Below, piece after piece: positions 33,432-42,951 of a stretch of DNA of 64,000 nucleotides. Every line of letters starts with the position of its first letter. Within the stretch, counting starts at the first letter, position 1. Source of the stretch: JAXGXQ01 sp040772685 (GTDB lineage: Bacteria > Bacillota > Clostridia > Saccharofermentanales > UBA5734); contig JAXGXQ010000002.1 of NCBI GenBank assembly GCA_040772685.1, positions 1-64,000 of the forward strand. Direction: 5' to 3'. Under the pieces are notes generated by a model. The model saw nothing but the letters and a program-made list of their open reading frames with translations, did no database searches and was not told the origin of the DNA. The position numbers and the translations under genes were made by a program.

Positions 33432-36074
33432 CTAAATCCAGTAGCCATACTTTTTGATATAACGATTCTTCATCAGCTGCGCTGCCAGGAAGTAACCGGT
33501 TAGAAGCAATACCAGCCAGGGCATGTAGGATAACGGCAGCCGCATCATGTCAATGCCTTGCGCTGCTTCAGTGAACGCAACAAACAAGCTTACGATTGTT
33601 ACCAGAAAGGTTGATACTACGAGCGGCCGCGAAGGCAGACTCTGGAGGAAAGGAATTTTTGCTGTCCGGATTATGTGGATAACAACTACCTGCGATACTG
33701 TTCCGAAAACAAACCAACCGGCATGGAACAGCAGTGCTGTTTCTGCAGTCTGCCAGCCAAATACCCAATATAAAACCGCGAAGCAGAGCAAGTCAAACAG
33801 CGAGCTCAAAGGCCCCATGCTGAACATAAACGATTTAATTGAAGTTGTATCCCACTTGCGCGGCAACCGCACGTAATCATCATCCATCCGGTCAAAGGGC
33901 ATGCCTATTTGCGAAAAATCGTTGAGTAGGTTCTGAGTCAGGATTTGAACCGGCAGCATTGGCAAAAACGGTAAAAATACACTGGCAACGAGCACGGAAA
34001 TCATATTGCCAAGATTGCCGGAGGTCGCCATTTTTATATACTTCGAAATATTTCCGAAAGTTTTGCGCCCGGAAATTACGCCTTCTTCTAATACCATCAG
34101 ATCTTTTTCCAGCAAGATGATGTCAGCGGTTTCTTTAGCGATGTCAACTGCGTTGTCTACCGAAATACCTACATCTGCCTGCCTCAGGGCCGGCGCATCA
34201 TTAATGCCATCGCCCATATAACCAACAGTGAATCCCATTTCCTGGAATGAAGCGACGACCCGCTCTTTTTGAATGGGTGAGAGCTTAGCGAAAAGATCAC
34301 ATTTGGCAACTGCTGCAGCCAGTTCCTGATCACTCATCGCCTCTACCTGTCCGCCGGTCAATACATAGGAGGTATCAACCCCAACCTTATTACAGACTTT
34401 AATCGCTACGCCCTCGCTGTCACCAGTGAGGACAACGGTGCGCACACCATGGTCTTTAAGTGTTTGGATTGCTTTGGCCGCGCTGGCTTTTGGAGGATCA
34501 AGAAAGCCAACGAACCCGATCAGAACCATGTTGCTTTCATCAGCGACACTGAACACATTAACTTCTGGCACTTCATTTTTCTGTGCTACTGCCAGAATTC
34601 GCAGGCCATCGTTATTATGCTTTTCATAAACCGACATCGCATGCTGGCGCGTTTCTTCGTCAAGTGCCGTTACCTCGCCATGCAGTTCAACGAAAGAGCA
34701 AATCGCCATCATCTCCTCAACTGCACCCTTGGTGATCAACTGGCGTTTACCTGTTTTATCCTCAACCACAACACTCATACGACGACGGGAAAAATCAAAA
34801 GGGATTTCATCAACCCGGGCATAATTTTCGTTGGCTGCATCGAGCTTGTATGATTTTGCCCGGTTAATAATCGCCACATCAATCAGGTTTTTAAGGCCGG
34901 TTTGAAAATGGCTGTTTAAATAAGCATGGCGAAGCACGCGCACGTCATCCTCGCCATGTACATCCATATATTTCTCCAGGATTATTTTGTCTTCAGTCAG
35001 TGTTCCGGTTTTATCCGTACAAAGAACATTCATCTCACCAAAGGTCTGAATAGCGCCTAGCTGACGCACAATAACCTTGTGCCTGGACATTTCAAGCGCA
35101 CCTATTGCCAGGGTTGAGGTCATGATCACCGGCAGCAGCTGGGGTGTCAGGCCAACAGCTACAGAAATCGCGAACAGTAAAGCATTTGCCCAGTTGCCTT
35201 TAGTCAGGCCATTCGCTAGAAAAATTGTTGGCACCATAACTATCATCATGCGAATTAAAAGTCTGCTTACAGAAGAAACACCGCGCTCAAAGCTGGTCTT
35301 GGCTCGATCGCCGGAAAGTGTTTTGGCCATTGAACCGAAGTAAGTGCTATTCCCTGTTGCCAAAACAATCGCTGTGGCACTTCCACTGATAACGTTAGTT
35401 CCCATCAGACCGATTGTGCTCAGTTCTGTTACGCCAAGGGATTCTGCTGTTTTTAGTTCAGCATATTTTTCAACAGGCTGTGATTCGCCCGTCAAGGCAG
35501 ATTGAGCGACGAAAGTGTCCTTTGCCTGCAAAAAGCGGACGTCAGCTGGAATCATATCGCCTGCCGAAAGCCAAATCAGGTCGCCAGTAACCACCTCGTC
35601 GAGAGGAATTTCAGATAAATTCCCATCACGCCAGACATGAGCCTTATTGGATACCATTTTCGTAAGGCTTTCAGCCGCGGAATTAGACCGCTCGCCCTGT
35701 ATAAAAGCAACCAGGCTAGAGAGAAAAACCAGAGCGATAATAATAATTACCGTGACATAATCCGGACGGATTGCCATGACAACATCTGTAAAATACGTTA
35801 TCGCGGCAATAATTAAGAGAATAATATTAAACGGATTAATAAGCGCGTTTAGAAAACGGTACAAAGTAGTGTTTTTGCGATCTGTAGTAATTACATTTTT
35901 CCCGCTATCCTCAAGCCTCTCTTGAGCAGTATTGGAAGTGAGGCCTTTGTCTGTTGTCTCGAGCTCTTGATAAAGCGACTGAGCAGGCATTAAGGCAAAT
36001 TCATGCAAACGGGTTTCAAGCAAATCTTGTTTTTGCTTTTTTTCGACCGGACTGTCTTTTCTGAAGGCATTCAT
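33432..36074 (-). CDS. mgtA: Magnesium-transporting P-type ATPase
   Basis: 880 residues from ATG 36074, which has AGGAAAGG about 10 bases upstream; the open frame extends 35 codons further without a comparable site. It has the P3-type order: N-terminal cytoplasmic cation ATPase domain, TGES loop (ALTGESQPVEKYAE), phosphorylation motif DKTGT at Asp354, hinge GDGINDAPALRQADVGISVDNAVDIAKETAD, and ten helices. The NLLNDFSQIGMPFDRMDDD segment near helix 6 is typical of MgtA/MgtB, which import Mg2+. The 255-base gap upstream shows no M-box or other leader RNA that I can recognise. Confidence 0.92.
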   Translation of the reverse strand: MNAFRKDSPVEKKQKQDLLETRLHEFALMPAQSLYQELETTDKGLTSNTAQERLEDSGKNVITTDRKNTTLYRFLNALINPFNIILLIIAAITYFTDVVMAIRPDYVTVIIIIALVFLSSLVAFIQGERSNSAAESLTKMVSNKAHVWRDGNLSEIPLDEVVTGDLIWLSAGDMIPADVRFLQAKDTFVAQSALTGESQPVEKYAELKTAESLGVTELSTIGLMGTNVISGSATAIVLATGNSTYFGSMAKTLSGDRAKTSFERGVSSVSRLLIRMMIVMVPTIFLANGLTKGNWANALLFAISVAVGLTPQLLPVIMTSTLAIGALEMSRHKVIVRQLGAIQTFGEMNVLCTDKTGTLTEDKIILEKYMDVHGEDDVRVLRHAYLNSHFQTGLKNLIDVAIINRAKSYKLDAANENYARVDEIPFDFSRRRMSVVVEDKTGKRQLITKGAVEEMMAICSFVELHGEVTALDEETRQHAMSVYEKHNNDGLRILAVAQKNEVPEVNVFSVADESNMVLIGFVGFLDPPKASAAKAIQTLKDHGVRTVVLTGDSEGVAIKVCNKVGVDTSYVLTGGQVEAMSDQELAAAVAKCDLFAKLSPIQKERVVASFQEMGFTVGYMGDGINDAPALRQADVGISVDNAVDIAKETADIILLEKDLMVLEEGVISGRKTFGNISKYIKMATSGNLGNMISVLVASVFLPFLPMLPVQILTQNLLNDFSQIGMPFDRMDDDYVRLPRKWDTTSIKSFMFSMGPLSSLFDLLCFAVLYWVFGWQTAETALLFHAGWFVFGTVSQVVVIHIIRTAKIPFLQSLPSRPLVVSTFLVTIVSLFVAFTEAAQGIDMMRLPLSYMPWLVLLLTGYFLAAQLMKNRYIKKYGYWI

Positions 36075-36329
36075 AGCAGTTATTCCTTTCCTGTTTGGGT
36101 TATCCGCAGGAAACACTACTAACTTTACTTTCAGGCTAAAAGCTTCAGGCCGCCCGTATATTGGCGCAGAAAAATCCAAGAAAGCAAAGTGAGTTTGGTT
36201 TCATTGAGGATTACAAAAAATTGGTTACTTCGTGGCAATGGGTCGGTATCCACCGTGTCACTTCCCTTCTGGATGATTCTATTGGTCCGCATTTGAGTAT
36301 AGCCCAGTTCAGAGATTAAGCAACTTGTA

Positions 36330-36872
36330 TCAGGTTAACTGAACTAAAGACATGTATAAATCGTACGCTTCCTGGCTGTAGCTGCATAAAATTACATCTA
36401 TGAAGTAGTCCGAGTTAGCAGAAAGCCATTTGTTTATTGCCGCCAAGGCAATTGGCGCAGCTTTTTCTTGCGGATAGCCATAAACACCAGTCGAGATGCC
36501 GGGGAAGGCAATGCTGTGAATATTATGCTTTTTGGCCAGTTCCAGTGAGTTCCAATAACAGTTTGACAGCAGCCTTTCATCCTCAGGTCTGCCCGAGTAA
36601 ACCGGTCCGACAGTATGAATTACATGATCAGCCTTTAACTTGTAGCCACCGGTGATTTTGGCTTCGCCAGTTTCGCAGCCGTTCAAGGTGCGGCACTCAG
36701 CCAGCAGTTCCGGCCCCGCTGCCCTGTGAATTGCACCATCGACACCACCGCCGCCCAACAGCGTCTTGTTAGCAGCATTCACAATCGCATCGCAATCCAA
36801 TAAAGTGATATCTCCTTGTTCCAGCAGAATCCTGCTTCGCGTTTTGGAGCTAAAACGGGTATCATAAGACAT
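36330..36872 (-). CDS. Macrodomain protein (ADP-ribose binding/deacetylase)
   Basis: 180 residues from ATG 36872 (AAAGGAG upstream). Macrodomain signatures are intact: ITLLDCDAIVNAANKTLLGGGGVDGAIHRAAG, GEAKITGGYKL, VIHTVGP and SIAFPGISTGVYGYP. The Asn, Asp and GGGGVD loop used for O-acetyl-ADP-ribose or mono-ADP-ribose hydrolysis are present, so the protein is probably an active hydrolase of the MacroD type. It is transcribed toward mgtA across 255 bases; a functional link is not evident. Confidence 0.92.
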   Translation of the reverse strand: MSYDTRFSSKTRSRILLEQGDITLLDCDAIVNAANKTLLGGGGVDGAIHRAAGPELLAECRTLNGCETGEAKITGGYKLKADHVIHTVGPVYSGRPEDERLLSNCYWNSLELAKKHNIHSIAFPGISTGVYGYPQEKAAPIALAAINKWLSANSDYFIDVILCSYSQEAYDLYMSLVQLT

Positions 36873-36924
36873 ATGTTGAATCTCCTTTCATGATCCATGA
36901 TAGCTTTTTGCGGGGAGTGATTCT

Positions 36925-37563
36925 ATGGCGATTGATTTTAAGAAAACCGAGAAAGAGTTTTATCTTCCAACCACTAAACCGGAGATTGTGGAAGTGCCGG
37001 AAATGGTGTTTTTCATGATTGATGGCAAAGGGGATCCGAACACCAGTAAAGATTATGCGGCTGCCGTTCAAACCCTCTACGGATTATCATATGCTATAAG
37101 GATGAACAAAAAATTGCCGGGTTATTATGAATATGTAGTGCCACCGCTGGAAGGCCTCTGGGCACTCGACGACGGCGGCGAATTTACAGGCAGCGGTGAA
37201 GCTGTCCAGGATAAAAGCAAGTTTATCTGGACAATGATGATCCGTCAGCCAGAATTTGTTACAACGGAATTATTTGAGGAAGCCAGGCAGGCTCTGGCCA
37301 GGAAAAAACCTGAGCTTGACACCGCGCCAGCAAGATTGGAAAAATTCACTGAAGGGCTCTGTGTCCAGGTTCTTCATATCGGCCCCTATGATGACGAACC
37401 GGCAACCGTAGCTGCCATGGCAGAATTTGTCGCCAAGAACGGTTATGTTGAAGACATGGCTGGCTCGCGCCGCCACCACGAAATCTACCTCAGCGATCCG
37501 CGCAAGGCAGCACCTGAGAAACTGAAAACTGTAATCAGGCATCCGATAGTTAAGCTGGGTTGA
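36925..37563 (+). CDS. GyrI-like small-molecule-binding protein
   Basis: 212 residues from ATG 36925 with GGGGAG upstream. The sequence from MAIDFKKTEKEFYLPTTKPEIVEVPEM through FFMIDGKGDPN and LYGLSYAIRMN to VQVLHIGPYDDEPATVAAMAEFVAKNGY resembles stand-alone GyrI-like proteins (SOUL/GyrI fold), which bind hydrophobic or cationic compounds or hydrolyse drug conjugates. It lacks a DNA-binding domain. It is divergent from the macrodomain gene across 52 bases. Confidence 0.82.
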   Translation: MAIDFKKTEKEFYLPTTKPEIVEVPEMVFFMIDGKGDPNTSKDYAAAVQTLYGLSYAIRMNKKLPGYYEYVVPPLEGLWALDDGGEFTGSGEAVQDKSKFIWTMMIRQPEFVTTELFEEARQALARKKPELDTAPARLEKFTEGLCVQVLHIGPYDDEPATVAAMAEFVAKNGYVEDMAGSRRHHEIYLSDPRKAAPEKLKTVIRHPIVKLG

Positions 37564-37623
37564 TAGGAAAACCTCAATTGATGGTACATTAATATAAGCT
37601 GAAATATATTGGAGGTACAAACC

Positions 37624-37848
37624 ATGCCGTACATCGCGATCAAAACTTATCCCAAAGACAAGGCTACTAAGGAACTGATGGCCGAAAAAATTAAAGATGC
37701 TGTCATCGAAGCTATTGGCTGCCCGCAGGAAGCAATCACAATTTCGATTGAAGAAGTAACACCTGAAGACTGGCAGGAAAAAGTATTCAAGCCTGAAATT
37801 GAACCCAAGAAAGACAGCATGATCTACATTTCAGGCAAGAAGTGCTGA
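37624..37848 (+). CDS. 4-oxalocrotonate tautomerase family protein
   Basis: 74 residues from ATG 37624 (GGAGGTAC upstream; the frame opens 5 codons earlier). The mature protein would begin with Pro (MPYIAIKTYP), the catalytic base of the tautomerase superfamily, and continues with KDKATKELMAEKIKDAVIEAIGCPQEAITISIEEV, the normal helix-strand unit. It is slightly longer at the C-terminus than the 62-residue archetype. Substrate unknown. Confidence 0.88.
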   Translation: MPYIAIKTYPKDKATKELMAEKIKDAVIEAIGCPQEAITISIEEVTPEDWQEKVFKPEIEPKKDSMIYISGKKC

Positions 37849-37924
37849 GCAAATTTGGCAAATTTAATTAGTATGAATTCCAGTATCGCATACCCGCTTT
37901 GTTAAGCACTGACAGGAGTACAGC

Positions 37925-38347
37925 ATGAAATATTTAGTCAATCCTCAGAATCTGCCGCCTGACAAGGACGCGCGCTCATTGCGCTACCGGGTCAGTGAAC
38001 GGGAGTCAAAAATATTGCGCGATACCTATAAACTGATTGAGGCCGGGAAATCGCCTTCACAGCGGTTGACCATGGGAATCACTACCATCTATCCGACTGG
38101 CTCAACCACTGGCCACAGTCATGACGATATGGAAGAGGTTTATTATGTTGTTGCCGGTGAAGGAGAGATGGTCGTCGGCGACGACAGGTTTGCCATTCGA
38201 ACGGGCGACTCTTTCTATGTACCGCCCGGTGAATACCATACAACCTTTCAGAGCGGTAATATGCCGCTGACAATCCTTTGGGTTACCGGGCAGGTAGAAC
38301 TGCAAGAGCCTGTGGGTACTGAGGCCGAAAGCGCAATGGAGGATTGA
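37925..38347 (+). CDS. Cupin-domain protein (sugar-phosphate isomerase-like)
   Basis: 140 residues. Residues about 45-120 form one cupin: GSTTGHSHDDMEEVYYVVAGEGEMVVGD supplies the His/His/Glu metal ligands and FYVPPGEYHTTFQSG the final His. The layout resembles archaeal-type cupin glucose-6-phosphate isomerases. The stop is one base before the xylulokinase-like start, so it leads a sugar operon; an isomerase or epimerase role on a sugar phosphate fits but is unproved. Confidence 0.8.
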   Translation: MKYLVNPQNLPPDKDARSLRYRVSERESKILRDTYKLIEAGKSPSQRLTMGITTIYPTGSTTGHSHDDMEEVYYVVAGEGEMVVGDDRFAIRTGDSFYVPPGEYHTTFQSGNMPLTILWVTGQVELQEPVGTEAESAMED

Positions 38348-38348
38348 G

Positions 38349-39878
38349 ATGGGTACAGCTTATTTGCTGGGTATCGATGTTGGAACTTCCGGCTGCAAAA
38401 CTGTTCTGATCGATCCTGAGGGCAAAATTCTGGCAGCTCATACCGTTGAGTATCCTCTTTATATGCCTGAACCGGGATGGACCGAACAGGACCCGGAGGA
38501 CTGGTGGCAGGCGGCAGTTGCAGGAATTCGCAAAGCCCTGGCTGATTCTGGCGTGGCAGCTGAAAGAATTGCCGGCATTGGCCTTTCGGGACAAATGCAC
38601 GGCATGGTGCCGCTCGACAGTGAAGGACAGGTTGTACGGCGGGCGATCCTCTGGAACGACCAACGTTCAGCCGCTCAGTGTCGTGAAATGACTGAACTGG
38701 CCGGAGGCTTGGACAGCCTGCTTGAATTAACAAACAATCAAATGCTGCCCGGCTATACCGGCAGCAAGATATTCTGGTTACGAGAGCAAGAACCGCAAAA
38801 TATGGCGCAAATCCGGATGATCCTCAATCCCAAGGATTATTTACGCTACCGTTTAACTGGCGATTACGTCACTGAAGTTTCCGATGCTTCCGGCACAGGC
38901 TTGTTTGATGTACGCGAACGCCGCTGGAGCCAGACTCTGCTCGACCGTTTGGGCTTTGTCGCCAGCTTGCTGCCGCACTGTGTTGAATCAACTGATGTAA
39001 CCGGTTCAGTCAGTGAGTCAGCAGCGGCTTTAACCGGTCTGAAGACAGGCACGCCTGTTGTAGGCGGTGGCGGCGACGCGATTGTCCAGACTACAGGAAT
39101 GGGCATAACCAAGCCTGGTGTTCTGGGTATTACTATTGGTACCTCCGGGGTAGCCGCTATGGCTTTAGAGGATTTCAAACCTAATATCGGCGGCCGGCTG
39201 CAGGTTTTTTGCAACAACGCGCCCAGGCTGTGGCATGCAATGGGTGTAACACTGGCGGCGGGTGGTTCGCTGCAATGGTACAGAGACCAGTTATGCGAAG
39301 CTGAAATTGCCAAAGCTGAAGCTGCAGGCACAAGAGTCTACAATATTCTTGATGATCAGGCTGAGGCCGCGCTGCCGGGTAGCCGCAATTTATTGTTTTT
39401 ACCTTATCTAATTGGGGAGCGCTGTCCCTATGCTGACCCCGATGCCAAGGGCGCTTTCATTGGGCTAACGCTGCACCATGGTAAAAAAGAAATGACTCGT
39501 TCTGTGATGGAAGGGGTGCAGTTCAGTCTGCATCAGGTGTTTGATCTGTTTACCCAACTTGATTCTGAAATCACAGCCGATCGCATTATTATGTCCGGAG
39601 GCGGCAGCCGCAGTCAGATTTGGCGCCAAATCTGCGCCGATATTTTCCAGGCTAATGTTCAAACCATCAGTGGCAGCGGTGAAGGCGGCGCTTTCGGTGC
39701 GGCCCTGCTTGCCGGCGTTGGCGTTGGCCTGACAGGCTCGCTGACAGATACTATTGACCGCCTCAGTATAGAATCTGAGACAGAGCCGAATCATGCCAAC
39801 CGGGCCGTATATGAAAACCTTTACGAGGTTTATAAATCACTTTACCCGCTGCTGGCCGATTCATTCAAGCGTTTGTGA
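38349..39878 (+). CDS. xylB: Xylulokinase-like FGGY carbohydrate kinase
   Basis: 509 residues, full length for the family. It opens with GIDVGTSGCKTVLIDPEGKILA (phosphate 1 motif), has EQDPEDWWQA, GIGLSGQMHGMVPLD (MHG typical of xylulokinases), ILWNDQRS, GVLGITIGTSGVAAMAL and the FGGY-type IMSGGGSRSQIWRQICADIF. It would phosphorylate a ketopentose such as xylulose. It is followed after 16 bases by a ribokinase-like gene. Confidence 0.88.
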   Translation: MGTAYLLGIDVGTSGCKTVLIDPEGKILAAHTVEYPLYMPEPGWTEQDPEDWWQAAVAGIRKALADSGVAAERIAGIGLSGQMHGMVPLDSEGQVVRRAILWNDQRSAAQCREMTELAGGLDSLLELTNNQMLPGYTGSKIFWLREQEPQNMAQIRMILNPKDYLRYRLTGDYVTEVSDASGTGLFDVRERRWSQTLLDRLGFVASLLPHCVESTDVTGSVSESAAALTGLKTGTPVVGGGGDAIVQTTGMGITKPGVLGITIGTSGVAAMALEDFKPNIGGRLQVFCNNAPRLWHAMGVTLAAGGSLQWYRDQLCEAEIAKAEAAGTRVYNILDDQAEAALPGSRNLLFLPYLIGERCPYADPDAKGAFIGLTLHHGKKEMTRSVMEGVQFSLHQVFDLFTQLDSEITADRIIMSGGGSRSQIWRQICADIFQANVQTISGSGEGGAFGAALLAGVGVGLTGSLTDTIDRLSIESETEPNHANRAVYENLYEVYKSLYPLLADSFKRL

Positions 39879-39894
39879 ATTAGAGGAGCGAATT

Positions 39895-40824
39895 ATGGGC
39901 GCTATTGTGGTTGTGGGCAGCATCAACATGGATCTGGTGGTTAATGTGGCTGCTATGCCCAAACCCGGTGAAACTGTAAGCAGTAATTCCTTTGCGCAGC
40001 AACCAGGCGGCAAAGGAGCCAACCAGGCCGTAACCTGTGCCAAACTGGGCGCTCAGACAACCATGATCGGCAGACTGGGCAAAGATATTTTTGGTGACGC
40101 TCTTTATCAGCATATGTCGGCGGTTGGCGTTGATATGGGTTGCATTATCAGCACCGAAACAGCACCAACCGGCGTTGCTCTGATTACAGTAGACGCAACC
40201 GGGGAGAATTCAATTGTTTTGGTGCCCGGCGCCAATGCTGAGGTGAGCGAAGGCGACATTTTGCGAAACCGAAGTATCATTGAATCTGCCAATGTGCTGC
40301 TTGCCCAATTTGAAATCCCACTTCTGACAGTTGAATCAGCTTTTGAACTGGCCCGAAGCAAGGGCGTGACAACAATTTTGGACCCGGCTCCCGCCTATGA
40401 AGTCAGTGATTCCCTGCTTCGTAATACCAGCATAATTACTCCTAACGAACACGAACTGGGCATTGTCGCTGGTGTTGCCACGACGGATTTGCACGGCATC
40501 CGCAAAGCGGCCGCGGCTCTGTTGGCACGCGGAGTCGGTGCTGTAGTGGTTACGCTGGGCGCGGAAGGTTCACTCGCTTTTACCCGCGAAACTGAAATCG
40601 CACAAAAGGCTTATCCCAATAAAGCTGTAGATACTACAGCTGCCGGTGACAGCTTCACCGGCGCGCTTGCCGTTGCCTTGACTGAAGGCAAAGAACTTGC
40701 TGAGGCTTTGGATTTTGCCTCGAGAGTGGCATCATTAACCATAACTAAACCGGGAGCGCAAAATTCCTTGCCCTCACGAGTAGAAGTGGAAGAATTTATC
40801 AAATCAGGAAAGCTTAACACTTAA
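39895..40824 (+). CDS. rbsK: Ribokinase
   Basis: 309 residues from ATG 39895, which has GAGGAG upstream; the open frame extends into xylB but without a start signal. PfkB-family motifs: VVVGSINMDLVVNVAAMPKPGETV, QQPGGKGANQAVTCAKLGA, ILDPAPAYEV, ITPNEHELGIVAG, and the anion hole/catalytic VDTTAAGDSFTGALAVAL with Asp. The GSINMDL and PGGKGANQA pairs favour ribokinase over fructokinase. It lies in the cupin-xylB-rbsK-dehydrogenase operon. Confidence 0.9.
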   Translation: MGAIVVVGSINMDLVVNVAAMPKPGETVSSNSFAQQPGGKGANQAVTCAKLGAQTTMIGRLGKDIFGDALYQHMSAVGVDMGCIISTETAPTGVALITVDATGENSIVLVPGANAEVSEGDILRNRSIIESANVLLAQFEIPLLTVESAFELARSKGVTTILDPAPAYEVSDSLLRNTSIITPNEHELGIVAGVATTDLHGIRKAAAALLARGVGAVVVTLGAEGSLAFTRETEIAQKAYPNKAVDTTAAGDSFTGALAVALTEGKELAEALDFASRVASLTITKPGAQNSLPSRVEVEEFIKSGKLNT

Positions 40825-40849
40825 GGCATCAAAAAGGAGCGAATTGCCA

Positions 40850-41860
40850 ATGGATAAGATCAAATGGGGTGTTGTCAGTACCGGCATGATTGCCAGTCGG
40901 TTCGCGGAAAGCATGCGGCTGGTTCCCGATGCCGAAAAAACTGCGGTTGTATCCAGAAAATTAGAACGCGCGACAGAATTCGCCAAAAAGTACGGATTTC
41001 GCGAAAGTTACGATGATTTCACGACGATGCTGAACCAGGCCAAGCCCGACATCGTTTATGTCGCTGTACCGAACGACCTCCATTTCGAGTATGTAATGCA
41101 GGCGCTGGAAGCAGGTGTGCATGTCCTGTGTGAAAAGCCAATGGCTGACAATCTGCCTCAGCTTCAACTTATGTACAATAAAGCCAAAGAGAAAAACCTC
41201 TTTCTGATGGAGGGCATGTGGAGCCGCTGCTTCCCGGCGATCCGAACCGTACGGGAATGGATAAGGAATGGCGAAATCGGCCGAGTGCTTCACGTTCGCG
41301 CTTTTTTCGATATTAAGCCGGATCGAAACAATTGGCAGCCCTGGAAGGCAGGAATAAAGCACGCTGCCGGTGCGATCCGCGATGTTGGCATTTACTCGCT
41401 GGCCATGGCCTTCATCGGCTTTCCCGAATACCCGGCAAATGTGTTTTCTTCTCACCTGATGAATGGAGAAGTGGATGAGCACAGCAGCCTTCTGCTCACG
41501 TATGCTGACGGTGGGTCTTGCCAATTAAGTGCCTCGTTCGACCGCGTCAGCGACCACAGTGCTGAAATAGTCGGCGAAACCGGTCGAATTCATATCGGAC
41601 CACATTTCTGGAAACCGTCGAAAGCAGTGCTGATCAGCGAGCCTTCTGAAGGCTTGCCAACTGACAAATCCAAGTATCAGTTTGAGGAGCCTTATCCAGA
41701 GTTCGGGTTTCAGTATGAAATTGCCCGTGTCCAGGAATGCCTGCGTGAGGGCCTATTGGAATGTCCTGATTTCACTCGACGTGAGAGCGAGGATATCTGT
41801 CGGCTGATCGACCAGCTGCGACAGGAATGGGGAATTGTCTACGCTTCGGATCGTGCCTGA
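40850..41860 (+). CDS. Gfo/Idh/MocA family dehydrogenase
   Basis: 336 residues from ATG 40850, 10 bases after AAGGAG (a TTG two codons upstream is an alternative). N-terminal NAD(P) fold KIKWGVVSTGMIASRFAESM, then VYVAVPNDLHFEYVMQALEAGVHVLCEKPMADN with the catalytic-loop EKP, then FLMEGMWSRCFPAIRTVREWI and RDVGIYSLAMAFIGFP. The MWSR..P pattern resembles trans-1,2-dihydrobenzenediol/xylose-type dehydrogenases. Last gene of the sugar operon; no transporter is encoded with it. Confidence 0.9.
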   Translation: MDKIKWGVVSTGMIASRFAESMRLVPDAEKTAVVSRKLERATEFAKKYGFRESYDDFTTMLNQAKPDIVYVAVPNDLHFEYVMQALEAGVHVLCEKPMADNLPQLQLMYNKAKEKNLFLMEGMWSRCFPAIRTVREWIRNGEIGRVLHVRAFFDIKPDRNNWQPWKAGIKHAAGAIRDVGIYSLAMAFIGFPEYPANVFSSHLMNGEVDEHSSLLLTYADGGSCQLSASFDRVSDHSAEIVGETGRIHIGPHFWKPSKAVLISEPSEGLPTDKSKYQFEEPYPEFGFQYEIARVQECLREGLLECPDFTRRESEDICRLIDQLRQEWGIVYASDRA

Positions 41861-41940
41861 TCAGAGTATTCGAGAAATACCTGAATCGTCAAATTCTTGA
41901 CATGAGCAACAATTTTTATATTTGATAATCAGTCTATAAC

Positions 41941-42951
41941 CTAAACAACCGGGAAAACCAGCTCGATTGCAAAGCTGGTTTTAAGTTCCGGTTCCGGTAA
42001 CTTGATTTCAATTGCCAAACGTCGGGCATACTCACGCACAAAATAAAGGCCAAGCCCGCTGGCTTTCTGGCGGCCGGGGTTGCTGCCGGTAAACCCCTTG
42101 TCGAAAATAAACGGCAAGTCTTCAGGCGAAACGCCGGGACCGTTATTGGCAATGATCAACCTTGCGCCTTCGGTTTCGCTCGCTGGCTTCTCCAGCCGGA
42201 TTGTAATCAGGCCGTTAACAGCAGCAGAATACTTGATTGCATTGTTTACTAACTGCGCGAGCAGGAAGCTCAATACCCGTTCGTCACTTGTGACCAAGCA
42301 GGGCAGCAACGTAACCTCTGTATTAATCTGTTTTTCTTCAATCAAAATCGAAAATTTCGCTAAAGTATCCTGCACTAGCTCAGACAAGGAAATCTGGTCA
42401 AAACGGTAGTCAGCATGATCTGCTCCCAGTCGGGCGTAAAAAAGGATTTCGTCAACATTTGTGCTTATGCTGTTCGTCACATGCTGCATCCGGCGCAGAA
42501 CATAAGGCGTCATCTCATCCCGACGTTTATTCAGCAGCAGTACCGCCAGAGAGAGCGGAGCTTTTAATTCGTGCGTCCAGGCTTCAATATATTCCTGATA
42601 TTGCTTAAGCTCCAGCTTTTGTGCTCCAATTTCAGTTGCCTGTCTGCGGAGTTCTTCACAAAATTCTTTGATTGGCTCCTGCAAAGCCGGATCAATTGTT
42701 GCCAGCAACAGTGCCTGGTTATCAATATCCGGTTCAAGCAGAAAGCGTTTGAAAGCATCCTTAGTGTGCTGAATTTGACGTCGTTCCAGCAGATAAGCTA
42801 CTGAGATTACAAGCACTGTAAACAAGGAAAAGAAGAGGGACATAGCGCCCAGTGCCTGAGGTCGGAGCAACCAGACAACAAAAAGGTACACCAGATTTAT
42901 CAGCAACAGCATCAGCAGCCGGCTTCTTATTCTATTTAAAAATTTCAGCAT
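41941..42951 (-). CDS. BceS-like intramembrane-sensing histidine kinase
   Basis: 336 residues from ATG 42951, overlapping the end of the response regulator gene. Two close N-terminal helices (residues about 12-30 and 37-55) leave only a few residues outside, so sensing must occur through the membrane or the partner transporter. The phosphoacceptor is His127 (WTHELKAP), followed by N box (LVNNAIKYS), G1 (NNGPGVSPED), F and G2 (ASGLGLYFV). It belongs to the Bce-type peptide-antibiotic detoxification module at 41941-46497. Confidence 0.9.
   Translation of the reverse strand: MLKFLNRIRSRLLMLLLINLVYLFVVWLLRPQALGAMSLFFSLFTVLVISVAYLLERRQIQHTKDAFKRFLLEPDIDNQALLLATIDPALQEPIKEFCEELRRQATEIGAQKLELKQYQEYIEAWTHELKAPLSLAVLLLNKRRDEMTPYVLRRMQHVTNSISTNVDEILFYARLGADHADYRFDQISLSELVQDTLAKFSILIEEKQINTEVTLLPCLVTSDERVLSFLLAQLVNNAIKYSAAVNGLITIRLEKPASETEGARLIIANNGPGVSPEDLPFIFDKGFTGSNPGRQKASGLGLYFVREYARRLAIEIKLPEPELKTSFAIELVFPVV

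Noticed and set aside
36075..36329. M-box Mg2+ riboswitch before mgtA
   Set aside because: The leader lacks the conserved M-box blocks; nothing beyond a ribosome binding site could be supported.
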